In this document: in pieces, positions 24,815 to 33,275 of the stretch
Layout: each line of letters opens with the position of its first letter
How positions within the stretch are numbered: the first letter of the stretch is position 1
Assembly (NCBI GenBank): GCA_036556425.1
Contig: DATBJJ010000141.1
Location: forward strand, 62,001 to 126,000
Length of the DNA stretch: 64,000 nt
Source of the DNA: DATBJJ01 sp036556425
GTDB lineage: Bacteria; Acidobacteriota; Vicinamibacteria; Vicinamibacterales; 2-12-FULL-66-21
Direction of reading: 5' to 3'
Position numbers and translations under genes: made by a program
The notes under the pieces: generated by a model
Told to the model about the DNA's origin: nothing
The model's input: the letters and a program-made list of their open reading frames with translations, nothing else
The model's database searches: none

Positions 24815-25894
24815 ATGTCTGTCGTCCTCATCACCGGCGCGTCCGGACTCATCGGATCGGAAGCCGCCCTCTTCTTCTCCGCCAAGGGCTTCGACGTCGT
24901 CGGCGTCGACAACGACATGCGCCGGTACTTTTTCGGCGACGACGCGAGCACCGCGTGGCGGCGGCAGCGCCTCGAGCGGGAGCTGCGCGGCTACACGCAC
25001 GTCGCGGCCGACGTTCGCGACGAGCGCGCGATGGATCGCGTGTTCTCGCCGCTCGGGCGGAACATCGCGCTGGTGATTCACGCGGCCGCTCAGCCGTCCC
25101 ACGACTGGGCCGCGCGGGAGCCGATCACCGACTTCACGGTCAACGCGAACGGCACGCTGACGACGCTCGAGATGACGCGCCGGCACTGTCCGGACGCGCC
25201 GTTCATCTTCACGAGCACCAACAAGGTCTACGGCGACACGCCGAATCGGCTGCCGCTCGTCGAGCGTGAGACACGCTGGTCCGTCGACGAGAGCCATCCG
25301 TTCGCCGCGCACGGCATCGACGAGACGATGAGCATCGACGCGACGCTCCACAGCGTGTTCGGGGCGTCGAAGGTGGCGGCCGACGTGATGGTGCAGGAGT
25401 ACGGCCGCTACTTCGGGCTGAAGACCGTGTGCTTTCGAGGCGGCTGTCTGACGGGGCCGGGCCACTCGGGCGCGGAGCTGCACGGCTTTCTGTCGTACCT
25501 CGTCAAATGCGCCGTCACAGGCCGGCCGTACACCGTCTTCGGCTACAAGGGGAAGCAGGTCCGCGACAATATTCACTCGTACGATCTGGTCAATGCGTTC
25601 TGGCATTTTTTCCAGGCGCCGAGATCGGGCGAGGTCTACAACATCGGCGGCGGGCCGCACTCGAACTGCTCGATGCTCGAGGCGATCGCCATCGTCGAGC
25701 GGCTCACCGAACGGCCGATGGCGTGGACCTACAGCGACGTCAATCGCGCGGGCGATCACATCTGGTGGGTCAGCGACATCCGGAGGTTCTCGAGCCACTA
25801 TCCGGGCTGGACGCTGACGTATTCGCTCGACCGCACCATCGAGGAGATTCACGCGGAGATGACCGAGCGCGCGGGCGGCGCGCGGGCGCGCTGA
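24815..25894 (+). CDS. NAD-dependent sugar epimerase, CDP-paratose/tyvelose epimerase-like (2)
   Basis: 359 residues, starting 6 bp after the previous stop. NAD loop GASGLIG (8-14), AAAQPSHDWA, STNKVYGD (the RfbE-type Ser motif), FGASK as YxxxK, and CLTGPGHSGAELHGFLSYL and GKQVRDNIHSYDLVNAF. These match the RfbE/CDP-paratose 2-epimerase group more closely than GalE. Two adjacent RfbE-like enzymes may act in series or as a heteromer on one nucleotide sugar; the exact sugar is unknown. The stop overlaps the next ATG by one base (TGATG). Confidence 0.82.
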   Translation: MSVVLITGASGLIGSEAALFFSAKGFDVVGVDNDMRRYFFGDDASTAWRRQRLERELRGYTHVAADVRDERAMDRVFSPLGRNIALVIHAAAQPSHDWAAREPITDFTVNANGTLTTLEMTRRHCPDAPFIFTSTNKVYGDTPNRLPLVERETRWSVDESHPFAAHGIDETMSIDATLHSVFGASKVAADVMVQEYGRYFGLKTVCFRGGCLTGPGHSGAELHGFLSYLVKCAVTGRPYTVFGYKGKQVRDNIHSYDLVNAFWHFFQAPRSGEVYNIGGGPHSNCSMLEAIAIVERLTERPMAWTYSDVNRAGDHIWWVSDIRRFSSHYPGWTLTYSLDRTIEEIHAEMTERAGGARAR

Positions 25895-26715
25895 TGCCGC
25901 TCGAAGTGCGCTCGCTCGCCGAGTGGGAAGCAGATGGCGTACCCGGCCTGCTCTCGGTGGTCATTCCGGCGCACAACGAGGAAGGGCGGATCGCCGAGAC
26001 GGTGCGCGCGATCCATCAGCAGCTCACGGCCGCCCGCATCACGCACGAGATCCTCGTCGTCAACGACAACAGTCAGGATCGGACCGAGCAGATCCTGATC
26101 GATCTCCACCGAACGGTTCCCACGCTGCGCCACATCAACAACGCTCCGCCGAACGGCTTCGGTTTCGCGGTCAGAGCGGGGCTCTCGGCGTTCAAGGGCG
26201 ACGCGGTCGCGATCGTGATGGCGGACGCGTCGGACCGCCCCGAGGATCTCGTCGCCTACTATCGCAAGCTGGAAGAGGGCTACGACTGCGCGTTCGGATC
26301 GCGCTTCGTCCGCGGTGCACAGGTCGTCGACTATCCGTGGCCGAAGCTGTTCATGAACCGGCTCGCCAACTTCTTCATACGCACGCTGTTCTGGATGTCG
26401 TACAACGACGTCACGAACGCGTTCAAGATGTATCGGCGTTCGGTGATTGCCGGCGTGCAGCCGCTCCTCGCCTACCATTTCAATCTGACCGTGGAGCTTC
26501 CGCTCAAAGCCATCGTGCGCGGCTACCGTTTCGCCGTGGTTCCCACCTCCTGGCACAACCGCACGCAGGGCGTCTCCAAGTTCAAGATCAAGGAGATGGG
26601 GTCCCGATATCTGTTCATCGTGTTCTACTGCTACCTCGAGAAGTACCTCTCGCGCGAAGACTATCGAAACCGCACGGACCTGCGCGACAAGCAGCTGCAG
26701 GTCTGGTCGCGATAG
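25894..26715 (+). CDS. GT2 glycosyltransferase, polyprenol-phosphate-sugar synthase-like
   Basis: 273 residues. LSVVIPAHNEEGRI near 20 and VMADASDRPEDL (D-x-S in place of DxD) form the donor site; GFGFAVRAGL follows the DPM1 pattern. The C-terminus (YLFIVFYCYLEKYLSREDY) is partly hydrophobic. DPM-like enzymes charge undecaprenyl phosphate with a sugar for GT-C enzymes outside, and GT-C-like proteins are encoded nearby (28412, 30861), which fits. The donor sugar is unknown. Confidence 0.82.
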   Translation: MPLEVRSLAEWEADGVPGLLSVVIPAHNEEGRIAETVRAIHQQLTAARITHEILVVNDNSQDRTEQILIDLHRTVPTLRHINNAPPNGFGFAVRAGLSAFKGDAVAIVMADASDRPEDLVAYYRKLEEGYDCAFGSRFVRGAQVVDYPWPKLFMNRLANFFIRTLFWMSYNDVTNAFKMYRRSVIAGVQPLLAYHFNLTVELPLKAIVRGYRFAVVPTSWHNRTQGVSKFKIKEMGSRYLFIVFYCYLEKYLSREDYRNRTDLRDKQLQVWSR

Positions 26716-26730
26716 GGCGATGACGCGCGG

Positions 26731-27699
26731 ATGAACCCGAGAATCGCCGTGCTCATGCCGGTGTTCAATGATTGGGAAGCGGCGTCGCTCGTGTGCCGCG
26801 AGCTCGATCGAGCGTGCGCCGCGCTCTCCGGCCCGCGCGTCGCCATCGTCCTCGTCGACGACGGATCGACTGTGCCGCTTTCGACGGGGCACTTCGACTG
26901 GCCGCGGTCCGCCGTGGCGTCAATCGACGTCCTGCGCCTGCGATGCAACGTCGGCCATCAGCGAGCCATCGTCATCGGGCTCGCCTATCTGTTCGACGCC
27001 ACCGACTCGACCGCTGTCCTCGTGATGGACGGCGACGGCGAAGACCGGCCGTCGGACGCCGTCGCGCTGATCGAGAATCACCTCGCGGACCAGGGGCGCG
27101 CGATCTTCGCCGCGCGACGCCGGCGGCTCGAGGGCTGGATCTTCCAACTCGGCTACAACACGTATCGCCTGTGCCACTGGCTGCTGACGGGAATCGAGGT
27201 CCGGATCGGCAACTTCAGCATCGTGCCGCGCCGGCTCGTCGGCGCGATCGTGGCGACGAGCGAGGCCTGGAGCCACTACGCCGCGAGCGTGGTCAAGTCC
27301 AAGGTGCCCATGTCGACGATTCCCATGGATCGCGGCCGACGGATCGCCGGCCGATCCACCATGAGCTACGTGGGTCTCGTCACGCATGGACTGAGCGCGA
27401 TCTCGGTCTTCCGCGAGCAGGTGGGCACGCGGCTGCTGATTGCCTCCGCCGCGTTTTCGCTGCTGGGCGTCGCCGGCCTCGCGGCGCTTGTCGCCATCGC
27501 CGCGTCGGGCGGCATCCCCGTCGATCGGCTGACGGCCATCCTCGCCGCCCTGATTCTGCTCGTGACGTTCCAGGCGGTCGCCGCGAGCTTCACGCTCGCG
27601 TTCTCCGTGCTCGCCGGCCGCGATCAGTCGACGTTTCTGCCCATCCGCGACTATCGCTTCTACGTCGACTCGGTCGCCGCGCTCCATCCGCAGAAATGA
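26731..27699 (+). CDS. GT2 glycosyltransferase with two C-terminal membrane helices
   Basis: 322 residues. IAVLMPVFNDW start, VLVDDGST, and MDGDGEDRP as the metal motif (about 98-106). Two strong hydrophobic helices (about 232-255 and 265-290) anchor the C-terminus. This is the GtrB/ArnC plan, in which the enzyme makes undecaprenyl-phosphate-linked sugar for periplasmic transfer. It follows another DPM-like gene by 15 bp and overlaps the next by 4 bp (ATGA). Donor unknown. Confidence 0.82.
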   Translation: MNPRIAVLMPVFNDWEAASLVCRELDRACAALSGPRVAIVLVDDGSTVPLSTGHFDWPRSAVASIDVLRLRCNVGHQRAIVIGLAYLFDATDSTAVLVMDGDGEDRPSDAVALIENHLADQGRAIFAARRRRLEGWIFQLGYNTYRLCHWLLTGIEVRIGNFSIVPRRLVGAIVATSEAWSHYAASVVKSKVPMSTIPMDRGRRIAGRSTMSYVGLVTHGLSAISVFREQVGTRLLIASAAFSLLGVAGLAALVAIAASGGIPVDRLTAILAALILLVTFQAVAASFTLAFSVLAGRDQSTFLPIRDYRFYVDSVAALHPQK

Positions 27700-28415
27700 G
27701 CGGAAGCGAGTACGCGTACGCCGGAACCGAGCTCGACGTCTTCAAGCACGCGCACCGCTGGAAGGAATACTGGAGCGGCGCGATTGCGCCGTACTTGCGC
27801 GGCGCGATGCTCGAAGTCGGAGCCGGCGTCGGCGCGAACACCCCGTATCTCGTCGCGCCGCGGGTCCGGCGCATCGTCCGGCTCGAGCCCGACCCGCGGT
27901 TCGCCGAACGGCTCGAGCGGCACCGCCCGCCGATCGGCGCAGGCGCGATCGACGTCGTCGACAAGTGCGGCGTCGTCGCGGACCTCGCGCCCGACGAGCG
28001 GTTCGACGTGATTCTGTATCTCGATGTGCTCGAGCACATCGACGACGACCGCGCGGAGATGGCGTCCGCGGCCGCGCACCTCGTGCCGGGCGGCCACCTC
28101 GTGGTGCTCGCGCCGGCGTTCCAATTCCTGTACAGCCCGTTCGACAAGGCGATCGGACACTACCGGCGCTATCGGCGATCAACGCTGGAGCCGCTCGCGC
28201 CGCCGGCGCTGACGCTCGAGCGATCGGAGTACTTCGACGCGCCGGGCGCGGTGCTGTCGGCCGGCAACCGGCTGCTGCTCCGCTCGGCGGCGCCGACGCT
28301 CGCGCAGATCGCGTTCTGGGATGCGTGGATCGTGCCGATCGCGCGGATCACCGATCGCGCGACGCGCGCAATGTTCGGACGATCGGTCTTGTGCGTGTGG
28401 CGGGCCGGTCCGTGA
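27696..28415 (+). CDS. SAM-dependent methyltransferase
   Basis: 239 residues, class I. MLEVGAGVGANTPYL (about 38-52) is the SAM loop, LYLDVLEHIDDD the post-acidic motif, PGGHLVVLAPAF the later strand, followed by the segment YSPFDKAIGHYRRYRR common in polysaccharide-locus methyltransferases. The substrate is unknown. It overlaps upstream (ATGA) and downstream (GTGA), so it is tightly coupled to the GT2 and the LamG-tailed membrane protein. Confidence 0.85.
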   Translation: MSGSEYAYAGTELDVFKHAHRWKEYWSGAIAPYLRGAMLEVGAGVGANTPYLVAPRVRRIVRLEPDPRFAERLERHRPPIGAGAIDVVDKCGVVADLAPDERFDVILYLDVLEHIDDDRAEMASAAAHLVPGGHLVVLAPAFQFLYSPFDKAIGHYRRYRRSTLEPLAPPALTLERSEYFDAPGAVLSAGNRLLLRSAAPTLAQIAFWDAWIVPIARITDRATRAMFGRSVLCVWRAGP

Positions 28416-30805
28416 GCTCGACGTCTCTCGCCGATCGCGCGCGCCGACATCCGCTGCCCCTTTTCGCGGCCATCGCCGCGGTCGCGGCGCTGACGGTCGC
28501 CGCCGCGCCGTACGCCTACTACCGGATGTTCGGTCAGTTCGCGGCGTACGACGACGAAGGCTACATCATTCGCTCCATTCGATCGTACTTGGACGGCGGC
28601 CGGCTGTACGACGACGTGTTCAGCCAGTACGGCCCCGCGTTCTTTCTGATTCAACAGGCGCTGCACGGCGCGCTTCGGCTCCCGCTCGATCACGACGTCG
28701 TGCGCTTGACGACGATCGCGTTCTGGCTGCTGACGACGATCGGCGCCGCGGCGATCGTATTCAGGTTGACCGGCTCGGTCGTTGCGTGCGCGTTCGCGTT
28801 CGTGACGGTCCTCAATCATCTGGCGCCGCTCGTCAACGAACCTGGCCATCCGCAAGCGCTGCTGACGGTGCTGTCCACGGTCCTGTGCCTGCTTGCCCTC
28901 GGACGCGGCGCATCGAGCATCCCTCGCAGCGTCTGGTGCGGCGTCATCGTCGCGTGCGCGGCGCTGACGAAAGTCAATGTCGGTGTGTTTCTCTTTCTCG
29001 GGTTCGCGCTGCCCCTCGCGCTTGCCGCCCGGCTGCCTTCAGCGGCTGCGTGGGCGCTCATCGTTCTGGCGACGGCCGCGCCGTTCGCGCTTTTCAAGAC
29101 CCATCTCGCGGGCTGGGCATTTCCCTTCGCTCTCTCGAGCGCGTCGTCCATTGCCGCGACCGCGCTCGCATGCAAGCGGCGTTTCGGCGGCACGATGGCC
29201 ACCGAGCGATCGCTGTCGGCGTTCGCGATCTCGACGGCGGTCTCGATCGCGATTCTGCTGCTGCCGGCGCTGATTCGGGGAACGTCGCCTGCGGCGCTCG
29301 CGCGAGCGATCGTCACGGAGCCGTCGCGGTTCGCGTCGGTCTTCTTTCTTCCGTTCGAGATGCCCGTCGCCGCGGCCGCGATCGGGCTGGCGCCGGTCGT
29401 CTTCTGGCTCACGGTGCCCGCGGCGCGCCTGAACGGAACATCCATGCGCGCGATCGTCGCCGTGATCGAAGCCGTGATGGTTTATGCCGTCATCCCGACC
29501 GGCAGGTGGGGCTACGCGGATCATCTGGCGTATCTGGCGCCGTTTGCCTGGTGCGTGATCGTCAGCGGAAAGGAATCCAATCAACGGACCGATGCGTTCG
29601 GCAGAGGCGTTCTGGCCATGTGCGCGGTCTTCCTCACGCTTCAAGCGTATCCAGTCGCCGGAACGCAGCTCGCGGTCGCCACGGTGTTCATCGTCATCGT
29701 GGCATTCGTGGGTCTCGGCGATCTGCTGCAGGCGCTCGACGCGCACGTTCGCGCGACGTCCGCACGGCTCGTGGCGCGCGCGGCGCTCATCGCGGCGATG
29801 GGATTTCTGTATTGGCCGGCGATGGCCCCCGGCGTGTGGCGCGAGTCGTACGATCGCGGATTCGAGCTGCGGCTGCGAGGCGCGGAGAGACTTCACGTGA
29901 ACCCCGAGCAGGTCGCTCGCCTGCAATGGCTCACCGCAACGGTCGCCGCCGAGTGCACGTCGCTCGTGACGGTTCCCGGACAGCTCAGCGTGAACGAATG
30001 GTCTGGCGTGCCGCCGCCGACGGCGCGGAACGTCACCGCGTGGCTGATTCTGCTCCGTCCCGGCGAGCAGCGGCAAATCTGGGACGCGCTGAACGCGTCG
30101 CCGAATCCGTGCGTGCTCTTCAGCCCGAAGCTGGCGGGACTCTCACCGGAAGTATCAGCGCTCCAGCGATATCTCTCGTCGCACTACCGCGTCGCGGCGG
30201 CGGTCGGCGACGACGAGCTGCTCGTGCCCGCGGCGGACACGCGGCCGCGTCTGACGATGGTGCGCCTCATCGCCCAACGGCACTCGTTCGGCCGGCAGCG
30301 CTCGGCCCTTCCCGTGTCGATCGATCTCCTCGAACGCAAACCGGAGTCGACGATTCGCGTCTGGTTCAAGACGAATCACGATGGAGTTCTGATCGGCTGC
30401 CAATCGAGCGCGAGCGTCGAGGGACGCGCGGAACGCGCGCTGCCGTTGATGTACATCGGGCGCAGCGGCGCGCTGTACGCGCAGCACTATGCCGGTGGCA
30501 CCGCCGTTCAGAAAAGCGCCGTACCGGTCAACGATGGCCGATGGCATCACGCCACGCTCGTGCGAACGGTGCGCGCCCAGTCGCTATACGTGGATGGCAC
30601 GCTCGTCCACTCGCTCGAACGGCCTGTCGTCGATCTGCGGCTTTCGCACTGCCAGGCGGGCATCGGCATGACGACCGACTGGCCCGACGCGGGGCGTGGC
30701 TGGATGACCTTCACCGGCGAGATCGACGACCTTGCGGTCGCGGCGCAGGCGTGGGACGCGCAGCTGATCGCGCGCGATTGGATCGAAACGCTGGTACGAC
30801 ACTGA
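28412..30805 (+). CDS. Polytopic membrane protein with C-terminal LamG (concanavalin-A-like) domain
   Basis: 797 residues from a GTG start in a GTGA overlap. The N-terminal half has about ten hydrophobic helices and a first loop with AYDDEGYIIRSIRSYLDGG followed by DDVFSQYGPAF, a GT-C-like acidic loop. After a soluble linker, residues about 630-790 form a LamG-type beta-sandwich: IRVWFKTNHDGVLI, DGRWHHATLVR, LYVDGTLV and FTGEIDDLAV are the characteristic strands. A lectin-like tail on a GT-C-like membrane enzyme could hold the growing or finished glycan on the outer face (inference). Last gene of the operon starting at 23714. Confidence 0.8.
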   Translation: MSSTSLADRARRHPLPLFAAIAAVAALTVAAAPYAYYRMFGQFAAYDDEGYIIRSIRSYLDGGRLYDDVFSQYGPAFFLIQQALHGALRLPLDHDVVRLTTIAFWLLTTIGAAAIVFRLTGSVVACAFAFVTVLNHLAPLVNEPGHPQALLTVLSTVLCLLALGRGASSIPRSVWCGVIVACAALTKVNVGVFLFLGFALPLALAARLPSAAAWALIVLATAAPFALFKTHLAGWAFPFALSSASSIAATALACKRRFGGTMATERSLSAFAISTAVSIAILLLPALIRGTSPAALARAIVTEPSRFASVFFLPFEMPVAAAAIGLAPVVFWLTVPAARLNGTSMRAIVAVIEAVMVYAVIPTGRWGYADHLAYLAPFAWCVIVSGKESNQRTDAFGRGVLAMCAVFLTLQAYPVAGTQLAVATVFIVIVAFVGLGDLLQALDAHVRATSARLVARAALIAAMGFLYWPAMAPGVWRESYDRGFELRLRGAERLHVNPEQVARLQWLTATVAAECTSLVTVPGQLSVNEWSGVPPPTARNVTAWLILLRPGEQRQIWDALNASPNPCVLFSPKLAGLSPEVSALQRYLSSHYRVAAAVGDDELLVPAADTRPRLTMVRLIAQRHSFGRQRSALPVSIDLLERKPESTIRVWFKTNHDGVLIGCQSSASVEGRAERALPLMYIGRSGALYAQHYAGGTAVQKSAVPVNDGRWHHATLVRTVRAQSLYVDGTLVHSLERPVVDLRLSHCQAGIGMTTDWPDAGRGWMTFTGEIDDLAVAAQAWDAQLIARDWIETLVRH

Positions 30806-30844
30806 CGCCATCTCTTCGGTGCCCATGCACCTTCGTAGAACGAC

Positions 30845-30850
30845 TATCAT
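30845..30850 (+). promoter_or_regulatory. TATCAT -10-like box, 10 nt before ATG 30861
   Basis: TATCAT ends 10 nt before the ATG of the YfhO-like gene, in the 55-bp gap after 30805. Predicted transcription start is within about 4 nt of the ATG. The position supports ATG 30861 over the upstream GTG at 30819, because an upstream start would place the box inside the coding region. Confidence 0.45.
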
Positions 30851-30860
30851 ATCCATCCGG

Positions 30861-33275
30861 ATGCAGAGCGCACCTGAATCCGCGACGGAGGCGTGGCGAC
30901 CGTCGCGGTGGGAGAAATCGCTGGCCGCCGCGCTGCTGTTCGCCCTGCTCGCGGTCGTCCACTACGACGTCGTCTTTCTCGGCAAATCGTTCGTCCTCAC
31001 GAACCACTACAACCCGCTCGACTACCGTCCGCTAGCGCAGAACTACGGACCCGACCAGGTCCCCCCCGAAACGTGGACCGGGCGCAACCTGTACTCGTAT
31101 GCCAACATCCGCGATGCCGGCGGTGCGTGGTGGCAATGGGAACCCGACAGCAAGTTCCTGCAACAGGCCATGCGGACGCGCGAATGGCCGTTCTGGGACC
31201 CGTACATCGGCGCTGGCACGCCGGCGATGGCGAACATGACGCCGGCTCATTTTTTTCCGCCGTTCGCGCTGATGGTCGCGCTCGGCGCGACGGTGACGCT
31301 CAAGAACATCTACAACGTGCTGTTGCTTTGGAGCGCCGGTTTCTTCAGCTTCCTGCTCCTCCGGCGCCACGGCCTCAGTTTCATCAGCGCGATCTTTGGC
31401 GGCGCCCTGGTCATGATGTGCGGTGGACTCAACCAGCACATCGGCACCATCCTGCTCCAGTCCGGCGCGTGCCTGCCGCCCGCGTTGTACGTGACGCGAC
31501 TGTTCGCCGAGGCGCCGACGCGGCGGCGCTCGCTATTGCTGTCCGTGAGCTACGCCTGCATTGCGCTGGCGAGCTTTCCTCCGATTCTGTTCTGGGTGTT
31601 CGGCATCACGGCCATCTACGCGCTGACGACCATCCTGCTCGAAGGCGCGCCGCGCAGATGGGCGACGCTGCTGCAGTGGACGGTTGCGACCGGACTGGCG
31701 GTAGGTCTGGTGGCGTTCTATTACGTCCCCGCGTTGACGCTGCGATCGTCCGTGAAATACGTTCTGACGTTCTACACCGGCGTCGGCCTCGAATCGATGC
31801 CGTACTGGAAGATCCTGCAGCTGCTGTCGCCGACGTTGGCGGGCGGCCTGCCGATTTATCTGAACCCGCCGGTCCCGCAGAGCCTCGAGCCGAATCTCCC
31901 CTATACGGGGATCGTTGCGCTGACCGCCGCGCTGCTCGCACGGCCCTTCGGAGATCCGCGCAGCCGCACGTTGTTTCTCGCGTCCCTGATCACGGCTGTC
32001 CTGATCCTGCTCAAGCTCTTCGGCCTGCCGCCCTCCCAGTGGATCGCGCACCTCCCTCTCTTCAACCAGATCCACTACGCGCACTACTTCGGCATTCCAA
32101 TCGGCGTCGTGGCGGCGTTTCTCGCCGCCCTCGGACTCGAGAACCTGCTGCGCGGCACAGTCTCGCTGCCGCGCCTGCTGGTCGCGGTCGCGGTGCCGCT
32201 CGCCGCAACCGAAGGCTTGTGGTGGGCCGTCGCGCGAGCCGACCTGCTCAAGTCCGCCGCCTACAGTTACTGGCTGCGCGACTGGCTCGTGCTGAATCTG
32301 GTCGGCATCGCGGCGGCATGCGCGCTGCTCGTTGGCGCGCGGCGAACGCCTGCGCGGTCCTTCGCGGCCTGCGCGGTCTTTCTCTTCGGCGCCGGCGAGG
32401 GCGCGTACAACAATACGTACCCGAGCCCCGACGCGTGGGAAGTCTTCGATCACCCGGTGCCCTATGTGCAGATGCTGCGTGGGTCCGCGGGCATGGAACG
32501 GGTCATGCCGTTCGGTGCGCTGAGCGCCAATCTCAATTCCGCGTTCGAGATCTTCAGCATCGATTCGCTGATGACGATCAACCCGCCGAGGCCGTACGAG
32601 CTCTATCGGCGCTATGCCGAGCCCCCGCCGTGGCTGTTCATGCGCGAGGCGCGCCGCATTCCGCCCGATCCGGTGCTCGATCGCGCAGCCATCGGCTTCC
32701 TGGTGATCCGCGACGCGTTTCCGGCTCTCGTCAAGGAAGCGCAGGCGCGCGGCTACCAGGTCCGCTTCAACGACGGCTATGTGTGGGTGTTCGAACGGCC
32801 GACGCTGCCGCGCTTCTTCTTCTCGAGCGAGTACGAAGTTCGGCGCGCCCCCGGCGCCCTCAACGTGATCGCGACCACTCCATCGCGAGTCGTGATCATC
32901 GAGAAGCAGCCCAGCTTCCCGGTAACGCCGAATAGACCTGACGATCCGGCGGTGGTGGTCGAATCGTACCGGCGGAACTCTGTCGTGCTGACGGTCGACG
33001 CCCCGCGCGCTGGCCTGGTCTACGCTGCGGAAAGCTATTTCACCGGCTGGACGGCGCGGCTCAATGGTGTCGACACGGCGATTCTGCCGGCAAACTATGC
33101 CTTCCGTGCCATCGAAGTGCCGGCCGGGCGATCCCGCGTCGAGTTCCACTACTGGCCGCCCGGCCTGACCACCGGATTGGCCGTCTCGATCGTCAGCGCC
33201 GTGCTGCTTGTTCTGTGGCTGAGTCTCGGGTCTTACGACTCCGCGACGCAATGGGCCGCGGATCGCCTCATCTAG
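30861..33275 (+). CDS. YfhO-family membrane protein (copy 2)
   Basis: 804 residues; ATG 30861 is chosen because it aligns with copy 1 and follows a promoter-like box (GTG 30819 would add 14 residues). About twelve helices, the YfhO loop FLGKSFVLTNHYNPLDYR, WPFWDPYIGAGTPAMAN, LFNQIHYAHYFG, and C-terminal ESYFTGWTARLNGV. It is very similar to 10649-13099, so this is a duplication within the locus. Like other YfhO proteins it is probably GT-C-like and uses a lipid-linked sugar outside the cytoplasm. The stop overlaps the convergent DUF2142 gene stop by 4 bp. Confidence 0.85.
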   Translation: MQSAPESATEAWRPSRWEKSLAAALLFALLAVVHYDVVFLGKSFVLTNHYNPLDYRPLAQNYGPDQVPPETWTGRNLYSYANIRDAGGAWWQWEPDSKFLQQAMRTREWPFWDPYIGAGTPAMANMTPAHFFPPFALMVALGATVTLKNIYNVLLLWSAGFFSFLLLRRHGLSFISAIFGGALVMMCGGLNQHIGTILLQSGACLPPALYVTRLFAEAPTRRRSLLLSVSYACIALASFPPILFWVFGITAIYALTTILLEGAPRRWATLLQWTVATGLAVGLVAFYYVPALTLRSSVKYVLTFYTGVGLESMPYWKILQLLSPTLAGGLPIYLNPPVPQSLEPNLPYTGIVALTAALLARPFGDPRSRTLFLASLITAVLILLKLFGLPPSQWIAHLPLFNQIHYAHYFGIPIGVVAAFLAALGLENLLRGTVSLPRLLVAVAVPLAATEGLWWAVARADLLKSAAYSYWLRDWLVLNLVGIAAACALLVGARRTPARSFAACAVFLFGAGEGAYNNTYPSPDAWEVFDHPVPYVQMLRGSAGMERVMPFGALSANLNSAFEIFSIDSLMTINPPRPYELYRRYAEPPPWLFMREARRIPPDPVLDRAAIGFLVIRDAFPALVKEAQARGYQVRFNDGYVWVFERPTLPRFFFSSEYEVRRAPGALNVIATTPSRVVIIEKQPSFPVTPNRPDDPAVVVESYRRNSVVLTVDAPRAGLVYAAESYFTGWTARLNGVDTAILPANYAFRAIEVPAGRSRVEFHYWPPGLTTGLAVSIVSAVLLVLWLSLGSYDSATQWAADRLI

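Noticed and set aside
23699..25852. Long minus-strand frame over the two epimerases
   Set aside because: Low-complexity charged sequence; the plus-strand SDR motifs are intact.
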